A stretch of 18,531 nucleotides of DNA. It comes from an uncultured Verrucomicrobiota bacterium. GTDB lineage: Bacteria; Verrucomicrobiota; Verrucomicrobiae; Opitutales; Opitutaceae. A program made the position numbers and the translations under genes. The notes under the pieces are model-generated. The model had not been told where the DNA came from. It did not search any database and saw only the letters and a program-made list of their open reading frames with translations. Below, piece after piece: positions 1-7,005 of the stretch. The stretch is taken from assembly GCA_946482165.1 (NCBI GenBank), contig CAMLQS010000062.1:1-18531 (forward strand), written 5' to 3'. Every line of letters starts with the position of its first letter. Positions within the stretch are counted from its first letter, which is position 1.

Positions 1-1410
1 TCCACCCGCGTGCTCGCCCCCGAGGTCCTGGGCTGGAGCGGCTTCCCCGCCTACGCCGACGCCCTCCTCGCCGATCCCGTCGCCAAACCCTTCGTCTCCC
101 ACCTCGCCACCCATTCCTACGAAGGCGCCGCCCTCGCCTACCCCGCCGCGTCCGTCGAGGGGAAATCGCTCTGGCAAACCGAGTTCACCGACCCCGGCGC
201 CGACTCCGATCCCTCCGTCGACTCCGCCCTCCGCACCGCCGCGCGTATCCACGATTTCCTTACCGTATCCGAGGGAAACGCCTGGCACTACTGGTGGCTC
301 ATGCCCCGCGGCGACAACCCCGCCAGCACCGGCGCCCTCGTCGAGAACGGCGTCCTCGCCAAGCGCGGCTGGGCGCTCGGCAACTGGTCCCGCTTCGTCC
401 GCCCCGGCCACCGCCGCGTCCGCTCCTACGGCTCCGACGAGTCCGTCCGCGCCACCGCCTTCGTCTCGCCGGACCGCCGCCGCCTTTCCGTGGTCGCGAT
501 CAACAACGACTCCGTCGATCACCTCGTGCCCCTCGCCATCTCGGGCGGTTCCGCGCCCGCCCTCGCGCCGTGGGAGACCTCCGCCTCCCGCTCGCTCGCC
601 GCGCTTCCCGCGCTCTCGCCCGCCGCCGACGGATCGTTCCTGCTTTCGCTGCCCGCGAGGAGCGTCACCACCTTCGTCGGCGACTCGCTGAACCGGCCGC
701 CTTCCTCGCTCGCTCTCTCCGCCGCGAGCATCCGTGAAAACCTTCCGGCCGGCACCCTGGTCGGCCGGCTGTCGGCGCTCGATCCCGACCCCGGCGAGAC
801 CTTCTCCTACGCCCTCGTGCCCGGCATGGGCGGCACCGACAACGCCGCCTTCGCCATCGTCGGCGACGAGCTGCGCTCCGCCGTCCCGCTCGATCACGAG
901 ACGGCGTCATTCCGCAACGTGCGCATCCGTGTCACCGACTCCATCGGCGCCGACTTCGAGCACACCTTCGCCATCACCGTCCAAAATGATCCGGCCGACT
1001 ATGACGACTGGGCGGCGGCGATCCCCGTCGCGTCGCGCGCTCCCGACGCCGATTCCGACGGAGACGGAGTGCCCAACCTGCTCGCCCATGCCCTCGGGGG
1101 GGACGCCGACGCGCCACTTCCGCCCGGGCGCCTCCCCCGGCTTTTTTTCGGAGAGGGAACGCTACACTTTGGATTTCTCATCCCAGAGCCCGCGCCGCTC
1201 GATGTTTCCTACCGGGTAGAACGTTCCGACAACCTTGCGACCTGGACCGAGGTGGCGGCCAAGACAGGTGGCGCCCCGTGGACCGGCGACGCGCCGGTCC
1301 AAGCGCTTCCCTACGCGGAAGACTATGCCCTGGTGCGTATCGCGGCCATTACCGGCATCCGTGTGTTTTATCGGCTGCGTGTGGCGTTGATCGGCACGGA
1401 CTCGTTGTGA
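1..1410 (+). CDS. GH30-family-like secreted glycoside hydrolase (xylanase-like), 3' part, with cadherin-like and C-terminal DxDGDG module
   Basis: The frame is open from base 1, so the N-terminus lies outside the window; 469 residues are visible. Residues 1-230 look like the end of a GH30 clan-A barrel plus its side beta-sandwich. A THSY segment lies near residue 36, and LWQTEF places the probable nucleophile at Glu61 (window numbering). HYWWLM is at 96-101, and the NWSRFVRPGHRRVRSYG and LSVVAINND segments match the GH30 C-terminal sandwich. Characterised GH30 enzymes of this type cleave glucuronoxylan or related beta-glycans. A cadherin-like domain follows at about 233-328 (RENLPAGTLVGRLSALDPD). 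The C-terminal module, about 335-469, has DSDGDGVPNLLAHALGG at 351-367 and a SDNLATWTE segment. The family call is from remembered motifs; the exact substrate is not determined. It converges with the minus-strand PATR gene. Confidence 0.75.
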   Translation, partial: STRVLAPEVLGWSGFPAYADALLADPVAKPFVSHLATHSYEGAALAYPAASVEGKSLWQTEFTDPGADSDPSVDSALRTAARIHDFLTVSEGNAWHYWWLMPRGDNPASTGALVENGVLAKRGWALGNWSRFVRPGHRRVRSYGSDESVRATAFVSPDRRRLSVVAINNDSVDHLVPLAISGGSAPALAPWETSASRSLAALPALSPAADGSFLLSLPARSVTTFVGDSLNRPPSSLALSAASIRENLPAGTLVGRLSALDPDPGETFSYALVPGMGGTDNAAFAIVGDELRSAVPLDHETASFRNVRIRVTDSIGADFEHTFAITVQNDPADYDDWAAAIPVASRAPDADSDGDGVPNLLAHALGGDADAPLPPGRLPRLFFGEGTLHFGFLIPEPAPLDVSYRVERSDNLATWTEVAAKTGGAPWTGDAPVQALPYAEDYALVRIAAITGIRVFYRLRVALIGTDSL

Positions 1411-1581
1411 CGCGGAAGTCCGTTCGGTTCCGGACATTTCAACGGAAGCGCGCATCGCCCGTGGGGCCGGACGCTGCGCGTGGGCGATAGCCGATTCGGA
1501 GGATCACAGGCCGGCGGACCTTCCTCGCGCCCGGGTTGGGCCAACGAACGCGTGCCTTGCCCCTGCTCTGTCCAAAAGAAA
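1411..1581. other. Intergenic spacer between convergent genes
   Basis: No coding region is apparent. A 7-bp inverted repeat (atcgccc at 1454-1460, gggcgat at 1482-1488, 21-base loop) could help end the GH30 transcript, but it has no T-tract after it. Confidence 0.4.
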
Positions 1582-1609
1582 ACACCCGCCGGGCAAGCCC
1601 GGCGGGTGT
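1574..1609 (-). terminator. Rho-independent terminator of the PATR gene
   Basis: A perfect 13-bp stem is formed by acacccgccgggc (1582-1594) and gcccggcgggtgt (1597-1609), with aa between them (in RNA probably a 12-bp stem with a 4-base loop). Read on the minus strand it is followed by ttttctttt (complement of 1574-1582), the U-rich tail of an intrinsic terminator. It lies about 30 bases beyond the stop of the minus-strand gene at 1640. Since the gene upstream on the plus strand converges here, the hairpin may also slow polymerase from that side, but the U-tract favours the minus strand. Confidence 0.88.
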
Positions 1610-1639
1610 GAGGTTCTCGTGACGATCAACTTCTAGCGA

Positions 1640-4600
1640 TCAGGGCGTCGGGTAGCTGACCGACAGGCGCAGGAAGCGACGCGGGCTGGCCGAGATCAGC
1701 TCGGTGTCGGTGACGGTGACCGAGCCGGCCACGTTTTCCGAACCGGTGAAGTTCTCGATCTCCGTCCAAGTCGGCGTGCCGGCGAGGTCGTTCGTGGCCT
1801 GCACCGAGTAGACGAGGGTTTCGTCCGCGATGCGGGTGAAGGTGAGCGTCAGGTGCGTGCCGGCGCCGTCCTTCCCGATCGCGACCACGGGAGCGGCGTT
1901 GGCGACGGTGGGGTCGGAGTTCGTGGCATACTCCAGCAGGTTCACCACTCCGTCCCCGTCCGGATCGGCGAGATCGGCGCCGTTGCCGGCGTTCTCGGAG
2001 CTGCTGAAATACTGCTCGCGCCAGCTCTCGATCCCGGTGAGCACGGATGCTTCCGGAGTGGCCGATACCTCGGTGGAGACGGGGCCGGTCAGGCCCGAGC
2101 CCGAGTTCTTCGCCTGCACCGTGTAGTAATAGGTGGTGCCGTTCGTGAGCAAGGTGTCGGTGTAGCTCAGGCCGGCGACGCCGTCGGCCGCGACAACGTA
2201 GGGACCACCCGAGGTGGTGGAGCGGCGGACGACATAGGTGTCCGCGTCGGACGCGGCGGTCCAAGAGAGCGAGACCGAGGCGTTGCCCGCGGTCGCGCTC
2301 GCCGTGGTCGAGCCCGGCGTGACGGCATCGAGTCCGCCGGTGACAGTCAGCACGCCGGTCGACGGGACGAAGCTATAGGAAACGCCTGCATCGCTTCCGG
2401 TCCAGGCGGAGCCGGCGTCGGTAAGCGGCAAATCCCCGGCGGTGGTCGTGACGGTCACGCTGGCGAGGGAACCGCCGGCGCCGCCCGCGATGTCGAAGAG
2501 CTGATAGGAGCCGTTGTAGACGCCGCCGGTGAAGTTGAGGCGGAGGGGACCGCTGTAGCTGAAGGAACCGGGAACGGTGGTGCGCACACCGGTGACGAGC
2601 GCGCCGACAATATCGAACTGGGTGGAGCCGCTGAAGAAGTCGATGCTCACCGAGTTGGAGTTGAACTGAAGCACGCCGCCGGCGGAACCGCCGGCGCCCG
2701 GACGCAGGGTGCCGTAGATGTTCACGTTTCCGGAGATCACGCCCGTGCCGGCGAGGGTTCCGGCCTCGTTGACCTCTACGTTCGAGGCGGTGCCCGAGGT
2801 CGGATGCGGAGCCAGCGAGCCTTCGACGCGGAAGATGCCGCCGTTGACGTTGGTTTGGCCGGGATAGGTGTTGGCGCCGCGAAGGATCAGCGTGCCGGTT
2901 TCGTTTTTGGTGATGGCGACGTTCGAGTCGGCGGCCGTTCCGTTGACGACGGGGCCGTTGACGATGGTGAGGCCCTGGCCCTGGAGAACAAAGGTGCGCG
3001 TTCCGCCAAGCGTGGCGGTGACGGTGCCGTTCAGCGTCAGCGATCCGGCGCCGGTGGAGAGCGTGGTGGTGGTGGCGCCGAAGTTCCCGAAGGTCAGGTT
3101 GCCGTTGAGCACGTTGTTTCCGGTAAGACTTTGAACCACCGTGCCGCCTCCGATCTGGACGGCGTTGGCCAGGCTGACGTTGTCCTGCAATTGCAGGCGC
3201 GCGCCAAAGCCGTCGACGTTGAGCAAGCCGGTTCCGACTGCCTCGGAGTGGGTGACGTAGAGCCGGCCGCTGGTGATGCGAGTGGTGCCGGTGTAGGTGT
3301 TGGCGGCGTTGAAGGTCGTGTTGCCCGTGCCGCTCACCGCGACAAGGCCGCCTGTGCCGGTGATCACGCCGAAATCGACACCTTGGACGGTGGCGTTGGT
3401 GCGATTGATGGCGAAGGTGGCGCCGCTGGCCAAGTTGATCGGGGAAGCGGCGGAAATGGAGCCCGTCGTTCCCGCGTTGCCCAGTTGCAACGTGCCGGAA
3501 TTCACCTGGGTGGCGCCAGTGTAGAGGTTGGTTCCGCTGAGCGCGAGGATGCCGCCCGCGCCGGTCTTGGTGACGCCGCCGGTGCCGATGAGATCGGCCG
3601 CCACGACCGCGGTGCCGGCGGTGTTGGTGCCGGTGAGCGTCGTAGTGGCGAGCGTGCCGTTCTGAATCGTGCCCGAAGCGCTGCTCAGGGTCACGTCGCC
3701 GAGGATTTGCGAGGTCGCGCCGAGGTCGAGAACGCCGCCCGCCACGTTTACGGAGGCGGACGCGCCGCCGAGCGTGCCGGAGCCCGAGAGCGCAAGGGTG
3801 CCGGCGTTGACGGTGGTGCCGCCGGTGTAGCTGTTGGCGCCGCTCAGCGTGAGGGTGCCGCCCGCCCCGTTCATGGCGACGGTGCCGGAGCCGCCCAGGA
3901 CGGCCGAGACGGACGCGTTGCCGCTGGTGTTGGTGCCGACAAGGGAGGCGGCGGAGAGGGTGCCGTTCTGGATCGTGCCGGGGCCGCTCACGGTCACGGT
4001 GCCGATGGTCGTGGAGGTCGCGCCCAGATCGAGGGTGCCGCCAGCCACGGTGACGGCCGCCGAGGCGCCGCCAAGCGTGCCTGAGCCGGTGAGCGCGAGG
4101 GTGCCGGAGTTGATGAGGGTGCCGCCGGTGTAGCTGTTGATGGTGCCGATCGTCACCGTGCCCGTGCCGTTCTTGGTCACGCTGCCCGTGCCCGTGATGC
4201 CCGAGTCGCCGGCGAGGGTGAAGCTCGTGGTGTTGTTCTCAAACAGCGCCAACGAGGGGCTCACACCGGGAGAGGGGATCGTGATGGTCGTGCCGGTGGC
4301 GTTGTCGTCGAAGCGGGCGAGATCGCCGTTGATGAAGGTGGTCGGCGTGCCGGCGATCGCGAGGACCCAGTTGCCGGTGGAGCTGGTGCTCCAGACGCCG
4401 CCGTTGGCGCCGGTCCAGCGAGGGGTGTCGCCTTGGATGAGAAGCGCGACGCTGGTCGAGTCGACGTCGACGACGGCGCTTTGGCGGCTGGTGAGTCCGC
4501 CGACCGAGCCGACGGAGAAGTGGGACGTCGAGCTGGTGGTGCTGCCGAAGTCGACCACGCGATAGCGGGTGCCGCTGTTCCAGAAAGGTTGGGTCGCGTT

Positions 4601-5896
4601 GATCGCGACGGTGCCGGCGGCGGGAGTGGTGGTGAGCGCGCCGGTGACGATGATCGGAGCGGCGGCGCCATCTCCGACGGTGCTGACGGTGATGTTGGCG
4701 TCGCCTTGGAAGCCGAGGCTTCCGATCGTCAGGGACGCCGCGGTGCCGTCGCCGTGCGTGAGGGTGTTGGCGACGTTGTCCGTCACGGTGACGCTGGAGA
4801 TCGTCTTGGTGCCGTCCACCGCGCCTTGCTGGAGCGTGACGGTCGGGGACACGGCGACGTCGCTGTTCTGGGTGAACTTCGCCCCGGCGCCGTTCACGAC
4901 GATGGAGGAGGTCGAATTGATGGCGCCGGCCGCGCCGCCGAGCTTGAGCGCGCCGCCGGCGACGGTGGTCGCGCCGGTGTAGGAGTTGTCCGCGGTGAGC
5001 GTCAAGGTGCCGGCGCTCTGGATCAGCGCGCCGCTTCCTGAGACGACTCCGCTGATCGTCTGGCTGGAGGAGCTCTGGTAGGCGAAGGTGGCGTTGTTGT
5101 TGATGGCGCCGGAGTGGGTCCCGTTCAGACCGAGGAGACCGGTCCCGACCACGGCCACCGCGCCTTGGTTGATGGTGAGGGTGGGCGTGGTGGGAAGGTT
5201 GTTGGCGGCGGCAAAGCTCACCGTGCCCGAACCGTTCTTGACGACGGTGACATTGGTCTGGCCCTGGGTGGCGTCGATGCGGAAGGGAGCGTTGAAAAGC
5301 CAGTCGCCCGTGCCGTCGAGGTTGACGGTCTTCGCCGCACCGCCGCCCGCGCGCCAGAGGATGTCGGAGGCGAAAGTGGCGACGTTGGAGCTGTTGTTGG
5401 TGTAGGTCTGGGTGTTGGACGCGCCGCGATAGACCAGTATCGTGGAGTCGGCGCCGGTGCCGAAGCTGAAGGCGCCCGCCCCGCTCGCGATGGTGATGTT
5501 GCCGAGACCCAACTGGAGGCCGGAGGTGCCGGCCACGCCGTCGAGCGTGAGGTTGCCCGATCCGGTGTAGTTGATGTGGACGCCGTCCGTGGCGCCAAAG
5601 CTCGGACCAAGGTTGGCGGACCACGTGAGGGTTCCGAGGGCGGTCGTGCTGTCGAAGGTCATCACGTCGCCGCTCGCGAAGGTGGCCGAGCCGCTGCTCC
5701 AGTTGGAGGCGACGCTCATGTTGGTCTCGGTGCCGCCCGCGCCGCCGGTCCAGGTGGCGCTCGCCGCATGGAGGGAGGACAGGCCGAGGCCGGTGATCGC
5801 CGCGCAAAGGCCAAGCGCGCGCAGCAGGGGGGTGCCGATATAGAAGGGTGCGGTGTTCTCGCTGCGAAGCAGCAGCTCGCGGGTTTTGAGGTTCAT
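1640..5896 (-). CDS. Large secreted PATR (autotransporter-associated beta-strand) repeat protein with FN3 domain and DPDGDG C-terminal module
   Basis: 1418 residues. The ATG at 5896-5894 precedes a signal peptide with a hydrophobic core at about 24-40 and probable cleavage after Ala44 (SLHA|ASA). The next Met is far inside the mature protein, so this start is well supported. The body, about 45-1130, is Gly/Ser/Thr/Ala-rich with PATR motifs of the form LxLxGxNxYTGxTxVxxGxL near residues 295, 580, 680, 783, 860 and 1005, predicting a long right-handed beta-helix. Two tandem units of 101 and 102 residues occur at 598-698 and 699-800. A fibronectin type III domain lies at about 1194-1283. The end has DPDGDGVVNLLEYA from 1311 and finishes RRFLRLSVSYPTP. 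There is no autotransporter beta-barrel, so classical type V self-secretion is unlikely. Probably a surface or matrix protein; ligand unknown. No clear Shine-Dalgarno; the leader is C-rich. Confidence 0.9.
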   Translation of the reverse strand: MNLKTRELLLRSENTAPFYIGTPLLRALGLCAAITGLGLSSLHAASATWTGGAGGTETNMSVASNWSSGSATFASGDVMTFDSTTALGTLTWSANLGPSFGATDGVHINYTGSGNLTLDGVAGTSGLQLGLGNITIASGAGAFSFGTGADSTILVYRGASNTQTYTNNSSNVATFASDILWRAGGGAAKTVNLDGTGDWLFNAPFRIDATQGQTNVTVVKNGSGTVSFAAANNLPTTPTLTINQGAVAVVGTGLLGLNGTHSGAINNNATFAYQSSSSQTISGVVSGSGALIQSAGTLTLTADNSYTGATTVAGGALKLGGAAGAINSTSSIVVNGAGAKFTQNSDVAVSPTVTLQQGAVDGTKTISSVTVTDNVANTLTHGDGTAASLTIGSLGFQGDANITVSTVGDGAAAPIIVTGALTTTPAAGTVAINATQPFWNSGTRYRVVDFGSTTSSTSHFSVGSVGGLTSRQSAVVDVDSTSVALLIQGDTPRWTGANGGVWSTSSTGNWVLAIAGTPTTFINGDLARFDDNATGTTITIPSPGVSPSLALFENNTTSFTLAGDSGITGTGSVTKNGTGTVTIGTINSYTGGTLINSGTLALTGSGTLGGASAAVTVAGGTLDLGATSTTIGTVTVSGPGTIQNGTLSAASLVGTNTSGNASVSAVLGGSGTVAMNGAGGTLTLSGANSYTGGTTVNAGTLALSGSGTLGGASASVNVAGGVLDLGATSQILGDVTLSSASGTIQNGTLATTTLTGTNTAGTAVVAADLIGTGGVTKTGAGGILALSGTNLYTGATQVNSGTLQLGNAGTTGSISAASPINLASGATFAINRTNATVQGVDFGVITGTGGLVAVSGTGNTTFNAANTYTGTTRITSGRLYVTHSEAVGTGLLNVDGFGARLQLQDNVSLANAVQIGGGTVVQSLTGNNVLNGNLTFGNFGATTTTLSTGAGSLTLNGTVTATLGGTRTFVLQGQGLTIVNGPVVNGTAADSNVAITKNETGTLILRGANTYPGQTNVNGGIFRVEGSLAPHPTSGTASNVEVNEAGTLAGTGVISGNVNIYGTLRPGAGGSAGGVLQFNSNSVSIDFFSGSTQFDIVGALVTGVRTTVPGSFSYSGPLRLNFTGGVYNGSYQLFDIAGGAGGSLASVTVTTTAGDLPLTDAGSAWTGSDAGVSYSFVPSTGVLTVTGGLDAVTPGSTTASATAGNASVSLSWTAASDADTYVVRRSTTSGGPYVVAADGVAGLSYTDTLLTNGTTYYYTVQAKNSGSGLTGPVSTEVSATPEASVLTGIESWREQYFSSSENAGNGADLADPDGDGVVNLLEYATNSDPTVANAAPVVAIGKDGAGTHLTLTFTRIADETLVYSVQATNDLAGTPTWTEIENFTGSENVAGSVTVTDTELISASPRRFLRLSVSYPTP
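3497..4105 (-). repeat. Two tandem ~101-residue coding repeats in the PATR protein
   Basis: Codons 598-698 (4105-3803) and 699-800 (3802-3497) encode two related units. Each begins GTLAL(T/S)GSGTLGGASA, continues with AGGxLDLGATS and GTIQNGTL, and ends with an NxYTGxTxxN segment. The spacing is 303 bases, measured on the shared gtgccgccggtgtagctgttg tract (3816 and 4119). This is a recent internal duplication compared with the more diverged repeats elsewhere in the protein. Confidence 0.85.
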
Positions 5897-6018
5897 GATG
5901 AAGTTGCGCTGATTTTGGAGGGGTAGACGAACGGGGGCGGGGTTGCCGGCGATCGGATCTGAATACGTCGCCTCGGGATAGGATCGCTAGCAGTCCCATC
6001 CCGCCGGTTTAACTCAAC
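5897..6018 (-). promoter_or_regulatory. Leader region of the long PATR gene
   Basis: On the minus strand the bases just before the ATG read ctccaaaatcagcgcaac, preceded by a C-rich tract. There is no convincing purine-rich ribosome-binding site, as at most starts in this window. The promoter is probably in or near the AT-rich island just upstream, but no clear -35/-10 pair could be fixed. Confidence 0.35.
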
Positions 6019-6100
6019 TTTTGCGCTAACTGTAGATCAATACCCATAAATAAATTCACTTATCAATATCCATTAGCTACTTATGAATAAATTAGCGACC
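6019..6100. promoter_or_regulatory. AT-rich island upstream of the PATR gene, with paired short repeats; candidate promoter/operator region
   Basis: About 80 bases of strikingly AT-rich DNA in a GC-rich window, between the divergent genes at 5896 (-) and 7006 (+). AATAAATT occurs twice as a direct repeat (6049-6056 and 6086-6093, 37 bases apart). CGCTAA at 6024-6029 and TTAGCG at 6092-6097 form a distant inverted pair bracketing the island. These could be regulator sites or simple AT-richness around a promoter. Assignment is by composition and position only. Confidence 0.4.
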
Positions 6101-7005
6101 GGAATCAATCCTTGGGATGACTATGGGTATGCCGCTCGGGGCCCCGGTGGCGGTGAACAAGCCGGCCGCAGGGACAAAACGCGCCGCTCTGCGCGTGCGG
6201 CGGCCGGATGTTTTCCGCGTTTGGAAGCCCGACATGCGCGGATCCGCTGGATCCACGCGCTGTTGCCATCAAGCCCTTCGGAGGGCGTCGGCAGATGACG
6301 GCCGTGCGCGCGTAACCGCAAAGTCCAACGGAACCAAGTGGCGAAGGTCCGGGCGGGAAGAGCCGGGGGAGCTGCTTTGCGCGCCCTTCTGTCGGCCTCG
6401 CGTTCATTGTATCCGAAAAACAGATACACACTCCATGCGAAGGGGCCGCTCGGCGACGCGGTGCTCGATCTGCCCGGCATGGCTCAGGCCGGCATCGCAC
6501 TGGGCGGAGAAATCGTCATGGCAGTCGGAGCGGTCGCGGCATGGTTCGCACACTGCTCGCTCGGATCGAGCGCAGCCTGCCCTCGGTCTCGACGATCCGA
6601 ATCCATTGACCCACGCGTCGCCCCCGCACGCGTTCGTCGCGACCGTCGAGGGGCCGTTTCCCATAAGCATTTCTGAAAGGGAACGCCACGGATTCAGCTA
6701 CCTCCTGCGCCCTCGCTAGATAGTCAGGAAAGACCCGGCGTTTGTCAAATGTTAGACCATCGAAAGGCTTATCAGCCGGGGCTGAGTGGTGTCATCTGCC
6801 CGTGCGCTCAGTCCCCACCCCGCCTCGCTCCCCGCCCCGCCTTCGGCCGCCGTTCGTTGGCGCCCAGCGGCCTCTTCCGGAAAACGAAATAGACAAATCC
6901 GCTCTCCGTTCAGTCCCGACCTCCAGAAAACCCCTTATCCACGCCTTAGCCCATGCGCGCGGATACACCCCGCACATTTTTCGCCCCAGCAACCTCAAAT
7001 ATCAC
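6101..7005. other. Long gene-poor region with several hairpins
   Basis: Several frames are open here by GC-rich chance, but none gives a protein with recognisable domains, a signal peptide or a hydrophobic pattern, and frames overlap on both strands. Visible structure: cgccgc/gcggcg (6182-6187, 6197-6202); ggatcc gct ggatcc (6240-6254) extended by gcgc arms (6236-6239, 6257-6260); gccct/agggc with a 4-base loop (6273-6286). From about 6807 to 6850 the plus strand is a C-rich pyrimidine tract. A TTGTCA near 6742 resembles a -35 box, but no good -10 lies at the right distance. Could hold a small RNA, a long leader of the 7006 gene, or gene remains too decayed to recognise. Confidence 0.5.

Noticed and set aside
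1853..4084. 743-codon open frame on the plus strand opposite the PATR gene
   Set aside because: Low-complexity Gly/Ala/Arg/Val composition with no recognisable domain, opposite a PATR protein with signal peptide, repeats, FN3 domain, C-terminal module and terminator.
3497..4105. CRISPR-like array
   Set aside because: The periodic sequence is a coding repeat of about 303 bases in frame, without short conserved repeats and unique spacers.
4239..5999. 586-codon minus-strand open frame overlapping the start of the PATR gene
   Set aside because: Arg/His/Pro-rich out-of-frame reading of the PATR gene; no plausible protein features.
6117..6719. 200-codon plus-strand open frame, and overlapping minus-strand frames at 6105-6500 and 6404-6670
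   Set aside because: Composition is Arg/Ser/Pro/Cys-rich without domain, signal or membrane pattern, and frames overlap on both strands; most likely chance openness.
6742..7005. Longer N-terminus for the PEP-CTERM protein (start at 6742)
   Set aside because: It would put 88 Pro/Arg-rich residues before an excellent signal peptide, preventing normal export; the ATG at 7006 is preferred.
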